Shown here: positions 1-7,072 of the stretch, in pieces | Layout of the letters: each line of letters starts with the position of its first letter | How positions within the stretch are numbered: the first letter of the stretch is position 1 | Source of the DNA: Arcobacter lacus | GTDB lineage: Bacteria > Campylobacterota > Campylobacteria > Campylobacterales > Arcobacteraceae | Assembly (NCBI RefSeq): GCF_003063295.1 | Contig: NZ_MUXF01000019.1 | Location: forward strand, 367,919 to 431,918 | Reading direction: 5' to 3' | DNA: 64,000 nucleotides | Notes under the pieces: generated by a model | The model's database searches: none | Told to the model about the DNA's origin: nothing | The model's input: only the letters and a program-made list of their open reading frames with translations | Position numbers and translations under genes: made by a program

Positions 1-619
1 CATGGGGTAAAGAAAATTTAGGTTTAAAAGAAGCAATTACACCTGAACTTTTTTCAACAGTTTCTTTACTTAATATTATTAATAAAGTACAAACACATAA
101 AATAATAAGAATTACAACATAGCACAATACTCTAGGATATGGAGCAAATTCAACTAAAGAACCTGAAACAATTGCACCAATAGTAAGTCCAACCATTGGA
201 GAATTACTTATAACAGCTGAGGGAACCCAATGGGCTAAACTTGCTCCACTATCAGCAATATATGATGTAAGGGCACTTGAAGCCAATCCACAAGCAAATC
301 CTAAAATCAATCGTCCAATGATTAAAGGTGTTGCACTATTTACATCTAACAAAATTACAGTTGCAATAAAAGTAAGTAAAAATATTAATAAAGCAACAGG
401 TTTTCGTCCCAAATGATTTGAAATTCGCCCAAACATTAAAAGAGCTGTAATTGCTCCAACAAAATAAACAACAGCAGTAAGTGCCAAATCATAATATGTT
501 AAACCATCAGATTGCCTATAAATATCATATAAAGGTATTGGAGTAGCAGAAGCTGCAAAAACCATCAAAAATGAAAATGTTGATGCAAAAAAAACTAGCA
601 TCGTATTATCTTTTTTCAA
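1..619 (-). CDS. MFS transporter, N-terminal part (cut by window edge)
   Basis: This is the first 206 codons of a major facilitator superfamily permease; the C-terminal half lies outside the window. The translation is almost wholly hydrophobic segments, and the loop after the second helix reads GRISNHLGRK, a good match to MFS motif A. The start is probably the TTG at 619, which has GGAAAAG upstream; an in-frame ATG lies six codons in. The gene diverges from the alcohol dehydrogenase gene and has the shared AraC-type operator and a TATAAT -10 upstream. The substrate cannot be told from the sequence. An efflux role alongside the oxidoreductases is inference. Confidence 0.85.
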   Translation of the reverse strand, partial: MKKDNTMLVFFASTFSFLMVFAASATPIPLYDIYRQSDGLTYYDLALTAVVYFVGAITALLMFGRISNHLGRKPVALLIFLLTFIATVILLDVNSATPLIIGRLILGFACGLASSALTSYIADSGASLAHWVPSAVISNSPMVGLTIGAIVSGSLVEFAPYPRVLCYVVILIILCVCTLLIILSKETVEKSSGVIASFKPKFSLPH

Positions 620-648
620 TTTCTTTTCCTTATTCAAATATATTTACT

Positions 649-714
649 ATTATAAATTAGTTTAAAATATTAGAATAGAAAGATAGTCCAGATGAATAAC
701 CTAATTCTCTAAAT
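649..714 (-). promoter_or_regulatory. AraC-type operator and promoter of the MFS gene
   Basis: On the minus strand, half-site ATTTAGAGAATTAGG (714-700) is followed 21 bp later by a weaker half-site ATCTGGACTATCTTT (693-679). Then come 24 nt and a TATAAT -10 (654-649). The same layout is found at the promoters of the genes at 826, 3990, 9154 and 9380. Confidence 0.65.
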
Positions 715-726
715 TCATAATTTTTC

Positions 727-793
727 ATTTGTAGAATTTGGTATGTGATTTGTAGAATTTGGTCTTTAAATCTTTTAGTATAACTTTTATAAT
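727..793 (+). promoter_or_regulatory. AraC-type direct-repeat operator and promoter of the alcohol dehydrogenase gene
   Basis: A perfect 16-bp direct repeat, ATTTGTAGAATTTGGT, occurs at 727-742 and 748-763, a period of exactly 21 bp (two helical turns). TATAAT follows at 788-793, 25 nt after the second 15-nt half-site. The position next to the -35 region fits activation by an AraC-family protein. Confidence 0.7.
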
Positions 794-825
794 TCCCTTA
801 CAAAATTATTTGAAGGATTTAAAAT

Positions 826-1965
826 ATGGAATTTTCTTATCATAACCCAACGGGAATAGAATTTGGAAAAGGAAAAATTAAAGAAATAGCTAATCTTATT
901 CCAAAAGATAAAAAAGTATTAGTAGTTTATGGTGGTGGTTCAATTAAGAAAAATGGTGCATATGAGCAAGTTGTAAAAGCTTTAGAAAATCACAAATGGG
1001 TAGAATTTGGTGGAGTTGAAGTAAATCCAACAGTAGAAACTATGAACAAAGCTGTTGAACTTGTAAAAGCTGAAGGTGTAGAATTTATTTTAGCTGTTGG
1101 TGGTGGTTCTGTTATTGATGGTTCAAAATATCTTGCTGCTGCATCATTATATGATGGTGATGGATGGGATTTCTTAGATGGAACTGCAATAGTTGAAAAA
1201 GCTCTTCCAATTGGAGTTATATTAACTTTAGCTGCAACGGGTTCAGAATCAAACAATTTAACTGTTGTTTCAAGAAAAACTACAGATGAAAAAAGAATGT
1301 ATTTTTCAGATCATTCATACCCAAGATTTGCAGTACTTGATCCATCATTTATGGGAACATTAAGTGATAGACAACTTGGAAATGGTTTAGTTGATGCTTT
1401 TGTTCATATTTCTGAGCAATATTTAACTAAAACAAATGATTTATTAGTAAATGATGGTTATGCAGAAACTTTATATAAAGGTTTAGTAACTCTTGCAGAT
1501 AAATGGGAAGAGAGAAGATCATTATGGTGGCAAGAAAATTTAATGCACATTTGTAATCAAGCACTTAACTTCCAACTTGCAAATGGTGTTTGCCAAGATT
1601 GGTCAACACACATTATTGGACACGAATTAACAGCATTCTATGGACTTGATCATGCTAGATCATTAGCAGTTGTTCTTCCACATTTATTAAGAGAAATGAT
1701 AGATGAAAAACAAGAAAAACTAGCACAATTTGGTAAAAATGTATTCGGAATCGAAAATGATAACGAAGCAGTAATTCAAAAAATGGAAAATATATTTGAA
1801 AGTGTTGGTTTACCAACAAAATTAACTGAATATGAAATTGACAATAAAGTTATTGAAAATGTTCATAATGCATTTAAATCTCATGGTTATTTAGAAATTG
1901 GTGAAAATGGAACAGTTACTTTAGATAAAGTAGCTAACATTTTAAATAGATCAATGGTAGCTTAA
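826..1965 (+). CDS. iron-containing alcohol dehydrogenase (YqhD/butanol dehydrogenase type)
   Basis: A 379-residue group III metal-dependent alcohol dehydrogenase; E. coli YqhD, of similar length, is an NADPH-dependent aldehyde reductase. The nucleotide-binding GGGSVIDGSK motif is near residue 92. Metal-ligand candidates are Asp and His in GLVDAFVHISEQ, then the histidines in HIIGHE and GLDHARS. The ATG at 826 follows GAAGGA. It diverges from the MFS gene and faces an AraC regulator, as yqhD lies beside its AraC-type regulator yqhC. Reduction of short-chain or reactive aldehydes is the likely role; the exact substrate is unknown. Confidence 0.9.
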   Translation: MEFSYHNPTGIEFGKGKIKEIANLIPKDKKVLVVYGGGSIKKNGAYEQVVKALENHKWVEFGGVEVNPTVETMNKAVELVKAEGVEFILAVGGGSVIDGSKYLAAASLYDGDGWDFLDGTAIVEKALPIGVILTLAATGSESNNLTVVSRKTTDEKRMYFSDHSYPRFAVLDPSFMGTLSDRQLGNGLVDAFVHISEQYLTKTNDLLVNDGYAETLYKGLVTLADKWEERRSLWWQENLMHICNQALNFQLANGVCQDWSTHIIGHELTAFYGLDHARSLAVVLPHLLREMIDEKQEKLAQFGKNVFGIENDNEAVIQKMENIFESVGLPTKLTEYEIDNKVIENVHNAFKSHGYLEIGENGTVTLDKVANILNRSMVA

Positions 1966-1987
1966 TAGTATTTGTTCTCCTGAATAC

Positions 1988-2854
1988 TTATAAAGAGGCT
2001 TTTGCCTCTTTAGGCGAATATCCAAAATAACTTTTAAAATCTCTACTAAAATGTGAAGGATTATCGTATCCTAACTCATTTGCAACATCAACAGCTTTAT
2101 AATCATATTTTATTAATAAATCTTTTGCTTTCGTTAATCGTATTTTTTTTATATACTGTAAAGGAGTATGTGATGTGATTATTTTAAAATGATTATGAAA
2201 TGAAGAGACACTCATATCACAAATACGAGCTAGTGAATCCATATCTAAACTTTTATTATAATTATCATGGATATGTTTCAAAGCTTTTGCAATTTTAGAT
2301 TCATTATTCTCTTCTAAAAACATTTTATGAAGCATTTGTGCATTTTGACCAATAGCAATTCTATAAAATAACTCTTTTAAAACGCCATCACCTAATATCA
2401 TAGATTCTTCTTTTGATTCTAAAATATCCAATAATTTTTCAGTTGTTTGTTCAATTTTAACAGTAACTTTATCAGAAAAAATACCCATATTATTTAGACT
2501 TTTATTATCAAAAGTTTTTTCTTTTAACTCTTCAATAATATCAACCATCATTTCTCTATCTAATGAAATGATTAGACAAATAAATGGTTCTTCTTGTGTT
2601 GCATAAGTTTCACACTCCAAAGGAAGGGTTGTGGGAACTACTAAATAATTATCACAGTCAAAGGTAAATCGATTGCTTGCAAGATTTGCAATCTTTTTAC
2701 CTTGAAGTACAAGAATTAAACAAACATCATAAATTAAAGGACTTTTAGGTTCATAATTTTTTGTTTTAAATATTTTTACACTTTTTAAATTTGTATCATG
2801 AATACCATTTTCAATCGATAATATTTCTCTATTTTCTATAATGCTTTTTTTCAT
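1988..2854 (-). CDS. AraC-family transcriptional regulator with AraC_N domain
   Basis: A 288-residue regulator with an N-terminal cupin-like AraC_N domain (about 30-180) and a C-terminal double helix-turn-helix (about 190-285), including SLARICDMSVSSFHNHFK and ANELGYDNPSHFSRDFKSYF. It is convergent with the alcohol dehydrogenase gene and lies 50 bp downstream of the Gfo/Idh gene, so it is probably co-transcribed with it. The family and context resemble YqhC. It is the leading candidate for binding the shared direct-repeat operators, though the paralogue at 8237-9154 could do so instead or as well. Confidence 0.9.
   Translation of the reverse strand: MKKSIIENREILSIENGIHDTNLKSVKIFKTKNYEPKSPLIYDVCLILVLQGKKIANLASNRFTFDCDNYLVVPTTLPLECETYATQEEPFICLIISLDREMMVDIIEELKEKTFDNKSLNNMGIFSDKVTVKIEQTTEKLLDILESKEESMILGDGVLKELFYRIAIGQNAQMLHKMFLEENNESKIAKALKHIHDNYNKSLDMDSLARICDMSVSSFHNHFKIITSHTPLQYIKKIRLTKAKDLLIKYDYKAVDVANELGYDNPSHFSRDFKSYFGYSPKEAKASL
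1992..2011. terminator. hairpin between convergent genes
   Basis: AAAGAGGC, a TTTT loop, then GCCTCTTT form a perfect 8-bp stem. It lies inside the last codons of the AraC gene, just past the alcohol dehydrogenase stop. The U-tract is poor on both sides, so termination is only plausible. Confidence 0.4.
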
Positions 2855-2904
2855 TTTTATCTTTATATACTAATTTTTTTGTAATTTTAATATATTTTTA
2901 TATT

Positions 2905-3990
2905 CTAATTCTTTAAAGATGTTTTTTCTATTCTATCAAGTAATTCATGTAATTGAACAGCATCTTCAAAACTTGGAGCAGTTTTAGTGCCATTTTCAAT
3001 ATCATTTGCAATTAATTCATAAATACCAGCTACATTTCTTGGAATAACATATTCTAGTTTTTGATTATATAACTCTTTTGGAATTTCAATAATTTTTAAT
3101 TCTTTTTCTTTATCTGATGTTCCATAAATTCTAAATTCTGCAAATTGCCCATGACCAATATTTCCTTTAACTTGGATATCACCTTTAGTTCCATTAATTT
3201 CCCACAAAAAGTTAGTTCCTTTAGATAATCCACCTCTATAATGTGCACTAAATGCTATTCCATCACCTAATACACCATTTGCCATAATCTGATCTGCTGC
3301 TGTTTGTTCAATAGTTTTATTTAAATCTGTTACTAAAACTTCTTTTCGTCTTGTAATTAATCGACCTGAAATATCTGAAAAATCACCTAATACTTCTTGA
3401 ATACCAGCTAATGTATGTCCAAAAGGTATTGTTAACATTGTAGCACCTTTAGTTTTATCACTTAAATATGTCAATTCTGCAACAGTTTGTTCTCCCCATT
3501 GTCCAGCATCAGCTATTAATGTAGTAGAAAGTACATCTCCAACATATCCATTTTTAATCATTTCTTTTAGATATCCAACTTCAACAGATGTTCTCATTTG
3601 TGTACCAACTGTTGCTAATACACCTTTTTCTTTAGCCAATATAGCTAATTTTTTAGCCTCTTCTAAACCATTTCCCAATGGCCATTCACAATACACATTT
3701 TTACCTGCATTTAAAGCAGCAGAAACTAACTCAAAATGATAAGGCACTTTTACTGTTACAACAACTAAATCAATTTCATCACAAACAACTAAATCTTGAG
3801 GTGTTTTAAAGGCATATTTTAAGTTATATGCTTCAGCAGTTTTTTTAGCACTCTCATATGTTGAATTTGCAACACCTATTACTTCAAATTTATCATTTAA
3901 TGATGCTAAGGCTGGAATATGAGCAATAGAAGCCCAGTGACTATCTGGATTTAATCCAATAAATCCAATTCTAATAAGTTTTTTCATCAT
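2905..3990 (-). CDS. Gfo/Idh/MocA family NAD(P)-dependent oxidoreductase
   Basis: A 361-residue oxidoreductase. The N-terminal Rossmann fold starts with GFIGLNPDSHWASIAHIPAL, the variant glycine motif of Gal80-like members rather than plain GxGxxG. The usual catalytic EKP motif reads CEWPLG, so the lysine is replaced by tryptophan. The C-terminal half is the expected beta-sheet domain (residues about 130-340). Two adjacent ATGs at 3990 and 3987 follow AGGA. It has its own AraC-type operator and is followed by the AraC gene. Substrate unknown; without the lysine it may be a weak enzyme or a binding protein. Confidence 0.85.
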   Translation of the reverse strand: MMKKLIRIGFIGLNPDSHWASIAHIPALASLNDKFEVIGVANSTYESAKKTAEAYNLKYAFKTPQDLVVCDEIDLVVVTVKVPYHFELVSAALNAGKNVYCEWPLGNGLEEAKKLAILAKEKGVLATVGTQMRTSVEVGYLKEMIKNGYVGDVLSTTLIADAGQWGEQTVAELTYLSDKTKGATMLTIPFGHTLAGIQEVLGDFSDISGRLITRRKEVLVTDLNKTIEQTAADQIMANGVLGDGIAFSAHYRGGLSKGTNFLWEINGTKGDIQVKGNIGHGQFAEFRIYGTSDKEKELKIIEIPKELYNQKLEYVIPRNVAGIYELIANDIENGTKTAPSFEDAVQLHELLDRIEKTSLKN

Positions 3991-4020
3991 AATTGTCCTA
4001 AAAAATTTATTTTTAGTTAA

Positions 4021-4086
4021 ATTATAAAATAGTTTAAAAATTTCAAATAGAAAGATAATCCAATTTGATTGTCTAATTCTCTAAAT
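4021..4086 (-). promoter_or_regulatory. AraC-type operator and promoter of the Gfo/Idh-araC unit
   Basis: Minus-strand half-sites ATTTAGAGAATTAGA (4086-4072) and AATTGGATTATCTTT (4065-4051) are 21 bp apart. They are followed by 24 nt and TATAAT (4026-4021). Sequence and geometry match the MFS promoter at 649-714, including a shared TTTAAACTA element just upstream of the -10. Confidence 0.65.
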
Positions 4087-4139
4087 TTTATATTAAAAAA
4101 TACTTTATATCCAAACTTGAATATAAAGTATTTAATAGA

Positions 4140-4883
4140 TTATGCCAAATAAGCTCCACCACACACAGGAAGATAAGTTCCTGTAATATGAGAACTTTCA
4201 TCTTTTACAAAAAATGAGATTGCATTTGCAATATCTTGAGGAATTGCAACTCTACCCATTGGTGTTGTTGATTTTAAGAAATTAATAAATTCTTCTGGTG
4301 CTTCTGAAGTTGCATCTGTTAATACAAGTCCTGGAGCTACAACATTTGAAGTAATTCCATATGCACCTAACTCCTGTGCTAAATATTTATTAAATGAATC
4401 AAGTGAACCTTTTGCACATCCATGAGCGATAAATCTTGGTAAAGGGTCTTCTGAAAGAGTACTTGAAATAAATACTAATCTACCAAATTTTTTCTCTTTC
4501 ATAGAATCTACAGCAAATTTTGCACATACATAAGAAGCATGCATTTCATCATTTAATTTTTGAGAAAACTCTTCCCAAGTTTGCTCTACAAAAGGTTTTG
4601 GAGTAAAATTCATATTTGCATTAGAAACAAGAATATCTACACCACCATGTTTAATATTTATTTCATCAAACATAGTTTTAATTTCATTATCATTTCTAAC
4701 ATCAGCTTTGATACTATAAGCTTCTCCACCATTTGAAGTAATCTCATTTACTAAATCTTGAGCTATTTGAGTACTATTAACATAATTGATAAATACTCTA
4801 TATCCATCTTTAGCTAACAATTTTGCAGTTGCAGCACCAATTCCTCTTGCTCCACCTGTAATTAAAACATTTCTTTTTGTCAT
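4140..4883 (-). CDS. short-chain dehydrogenase/reductase with altered catalytic tyrosine
   Basis: A 247-residue classical SDR with the cofactor motif TGGARGIG (residues 9-16) and the C-terminal GLVLTD and GTYLPVCGG segments of FabG-like enzymes. The active-site motif is unusual: Ser141 and Lys158 are present, but the position of the catalytic tyrosine (YxxxK) is His154, in the run AHGCAK. SD AAAAGG precedes the ATG. It lies 15 bp downstream of the small FAD protein gene and is probably in one operon with it, facing a MarR repressor. Either a variant SDR with a His-Lys pair or a non-catalytic binder. Confidence 0.85.
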   Translation of the reverse strand: MTKRNVLITGGARGIGAATAKLLAKDGYRVFINYVNSTQIAQDLVNEITSNGGEAYSIKADVRNDNEIKTMFDEINIKHGGVDILVSNANMNFTPKPFVEQTWEEFSQKLNDEMHASYVCAKFAVDSMKEKKFGRLVFISSTLSEDPLPRFIAHGCAKGSLDSFNKYLAQELGAYGITSNVVAPGLVLTDATSEAPEEFINFLKSTTPMGRVAIPQDIANAISFFVKDESSHITGTYLPVCGGAYLA

Positions 4884-4898
4884 TTTATATCCTTTTTA

Positions 4899-5498
4899 TT
4901 AGTCTTTTTTTAATACATCATGTATAACTGTATATTTTCCTAACCATAAACTTATAATATCTGTTGCAGTTTGAGCACCATATCCTGCAGCTGAACTAAA
5001 CATTGAAGTTGCACCTGCTGCACAACCTGTTACATATTTACCTTCACTAATTATTCCATCAGTATTTTCAATCATAACCATTCCAGGTCTTGGTGCTCTA
5101 ATATGTCCTATAACTGATGCACCTATTCCTTCAACATCAATTTTTTGCATTCCATTAGCAAATATAATTAAACTTGCTTCAAATTTTTGATTTTCAGTAT
5201 TTACAATAAACTCGCCAACATTTCCAGATACTGAAATAACATTATCACTTTGTAAAGTTATTCCATAAGAAAGAGTTTTTGAAACCATTGATTTTAATAA
5301 TTCAGATCCTTTTGTACCCTCTTTTATACCTGCTACATTATGTAGTTCTGCCATATTTAAATGAGAAGAACCAGCATCTATTACTAAAATATTTTTATTT
5401 GATAATTCTTCTATTTTTAATTTTGCTGATCTTAAAGTTATTGCACAAGATAATCCAGAAACACCACCACCAATAATTATTACATCATACTTATTTAT
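4899..5498 (-). CDS. small FAD-binding protein of thioredoxin-reductase type, apparent ATA start
   Basis: The open frame runs from a stop at 5508-5510 to 4899 and encodes about 199 residues. It begins with a clear FAD Rossmann motif, YDVIIIGGGVSGLSCA, then LVIDAGSS, and ends with VTGCAAGATSMFSS before a helix. The central NAD(P)H domain of thioredoxin reductase is missing, so it is about two thirds of the usual length. No ATG, GTG or TTG precedes the FAD motif in frame; the first in-frame ATG (5354) would delete it. ATA at 5498 sits 5 nt after AAAGGA, and a mini-ORF ATGATGTAA overlaps the start out of frame. A mutated or true non-AUG start is the simplest reading. It probably works with the SDR downstream. 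Confidence 0.65.
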   Translation of the reverse strand: MNKYDVIIIGGGVSGLSCAITLRSAKLKIEELSNKNILVIDAGSSHLNMAELHNVAGIKEGTKGSELLKSMVSKTLSYGITLQSDNVISVSGNVGEFIVNTENQKFEASLIIFANGMQKIDVEGIGASVIGHIRAPRPGMVMIENTDGIISEGKYVTGCAAGATSMFSSAAGYGAQTATDIISLWLGKYTVIHDVLKKD

Positions 5499-5514
5499 TT
5501 TATTCCTTTACAAT

Positions 5515-5541
5515 AATATACTTGTCAAATGCAAGTATATT
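5515..5541. promoter_or_regulatory. palindromic operator 1, MarR-type
   Basis: Perfect inverted repeat: 10-bp arms AATATACTTG / CAAGTATATT around 7 nt. It covers the probable -10 of the leftward FAD-SDR operon. It shares the TACTTG/CAAGTA core with operator 2, 38 bp away. Confidence 0.65.
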
Positions 5542-5554
5542 TTTTTGAAACTTA

Positions 5555-5577
5555 AATACTTGTTAAAGACAAGTATT
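5555..5577. promoter_or_regulatory. palindromic operator 2, MarR-type
   Basis: Perfect inverted repeat: 9-bp arms AATACTTGT / ACAAGTATT around 5 nt. It covers the -35 region of the MarR gene, as expected for autorepression. Confidence 0.65.
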
Positions 5578-5586
5578 ATTTTAATA

Positions 5587-5595
5587 TGATATAAT
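5587..5595 (+). promoter_or_regulatory. extended -10 of the MarR gene, possibly leaderless
   Basis: TGATATAAT is a full extended -10 whose last base is 5595. The ATG begins at 5602, the expected first transcribed base, and there is no Shine-Dalgarno sequence. Confidence 0.5.
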
Positions 5596-5601
5596 TTGTT
5601 T

Positions 5602-6039
5602 ATGGAAAAAGAAAATTTTAATTTACAAAGCTCTTTTGGCTATCACTTTAGTATCATATTTATAAATATAAAAAAATCTATGGAACTGAAGTTAAAGCCA
5701 TACAACATTACTCATTTACAATTTAGTATTCTTATTAATATTTATAAAAACAATGTAACTACGCAAAAAGAGTTATTAAAATATACCTATGGTGATGAAA
5801 CGAGCATTACAAGATTAATTGATAGATTAGAGGTAAAAGGTTATTTACAACGTATTGCTTGCGAAAATGATAAAAGAAAAAAAGAACTAAAACTAACCCA
5901 AAGTGGGATTAATTTAGCTGAAGAAGTTATCTCTTGTGCAAGAGAAGTTAATGCAGAACTTGTTAAAGATATGGATAATGAAGAAGCAAAACAACTTCTT
6001 AATTTACTTCAAAAAGTAAATATAACTTATGATGATTAA
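5602..6039 (+). CDS. MarR-family transcriptional regulator
   Basis: About 145 residues with the MarR winged helix (residues about 30-110): KPYNITHLQFSILINIY, then TTQKELLKYT, DETSITRLIDRLEVKGYLQR and the wing DKRKKELKLTQSG. I chose the ATG at 5602 over an upstream in-frame TTG because the -10 ends at 5595. It diverges from the FAD/SDR operon, with two near-identical palindromes between them, so it most likely represses both itself and that operon. Such regulators often sense electrophiles or oxidants; the signal here is unknown. Confidence 0.9.
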   Translation: MEKENFNLQSSFGYHFSIIFINIKKSMELKLKPYNITHLQFSILINIYKNNVTTQKELLKYTYGDETSITRLIDRLEVKGYLQRIACENDKRKKELKLTQSGINLAEEVISCAREVNAELVKDMDNEEAKQLLNLLQKVNITYDD

Positions 6040-6057
6040 ATAAAAATAAATATTTAC

Positions 6058-6123
6058 TTTTATATTTTTAGGCAATCATTTTGTATTATTGTTCTACTCT
6101 CATTTTTATAATTCTTATATACT
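6058..6123 (+). promoter_or_regulatory. possible weak sixth AraC-type operator and promoter
   Basis: TTTTATATTTTTAGG (6058-6072) and TTTTGTATTATTGTT (6079-6093) have the 21-bp period, then 24 nt to TATACT (6118-6123). The match to the half-site is only about 11 and 9 of 15 in AT-rich DNA, so this rests mainly on geometry. Confidence 0.3.
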
Positions 6124-6202
6124 AATAATAGATTTAATGGCTATTTTATAGCTTTATATAAACAAATAAAAAATAAGTTTTAAAAGAAGGTATAAATTAA
6201 AA

Positions 6203-7063
6203 ATGAAGAATTGTACTAACAACAAAAATATAAATATTATAAAAGATGAAGTTTTTGAAGGTGAAAGACCACTTTTTAAATCTTCATTTACAAATTTAAT
6301 CAATTGCAAATTTACAAAAGGAGAATCTGCATTAAAGTTTGCAAAAGAAGTTAATGCAATAGATTGTGAATTCTCAAGCAAATATCTTTTTTGGCATGAC
6401 ACAAATATAAATATTCAAAAATCTCAATTTTTTGAAGGTGGAAGAGCAAGTATTTGGTATTCAAATGAAATTTTATTAGAAGATTCAAAAGTTGATGCTC
6501 CAAAAATATTTAGAGATGCCAAAAATATTATAATCAAAAATTCTCTTTTAAATACAAATGAAACTTTATGGGATTGTAAAAATATAACTATTAAAAACTC
6601 AAAATTTACTGGAGATTATCTACTTCTTCATAGTAGTGATATTCTACTTGATGATTTCTTTTTAGATGGAAACTATTCATTTCAACATACAAACAACATG
6701 ACTGTAAAAAATGCAAATATAAATTCAAAAGATGCATTTTGGAATAGTGAAAATGTTACTGTTTATGATTCTATAATTGAAGGAGAATATTTAGGTTGGT
6801 ATTCAAAAAATTTAAAATTCGTAAATTGTAAAATTATTGGAACTCAACCTCTTTGTTATATTGATAATCTAATTTTAGAAAATTGTGAGATGATTGATAC
6901 TGATTTAGCATTTGAGTATTCTACATTAACTGCAGATATTACTACATCTATACAAAGTGTAAAAAACCCAATAAGTGGATTTATAAAAGCAAAAAATATA
7001 GAAGAATTAATTTTAGATGATGAAAAAGTTATTCATCAAGAACTTAAAATAATTACAGAATAA
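6203..7063 (+). CDS. DUF3737 family right-handed beta-helix protein
   Basis: A 286-residue protein made of short repeating strands (for example NIIIKNSLL, NITIKNSKF, NMTVKNANI, NVTVYDSII), the pattern of a right-handed parallel beta-helix. It opens with EVFEGERPLFKSSF, typical of DUF3737. There is no signal peptide or membrane segment, so it is probably cytoplasmic. The SD is weak. It is followed after 9 bp by a MalY/PatB aminotransferase, a pairing I recall from other bacteria. Function unknown. Confidence 0.8.
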   Translation: MKNCTNNKNINIIKDEVFEGERPLFKSSFTNLINCKFTKGESALKFAKEVNAIDCEFSSKYLFWHDTNINIQKSQFFEGGRASIWYSNEILLEDSKVDAPKIFRDAKNIIIKNSLLNTNETLWDCKNITIKNSKFTGDYLLLHSSDILLDDFFLDGNYSFQHTNNMTVKNANINSKDAFWNSENVTVYDSIIEGEYLGWYSKNLKFVNCKIIGTQPLCYIDNLILENCEMIDTDLAFEYSTLTADITTSIQSVKNPISGFIKAKNIEELILDDEKVIHQELKIITE

Positions 7064-7072
7064 AGGTCAATA

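Noticed and set aside
4899-5354. 151-residue frame starting at the ATG at 5354
   Set aside because: In-frame DNA upstream encodes an obvious FAD-binding Rossmann motif, so this start truncates the protein.
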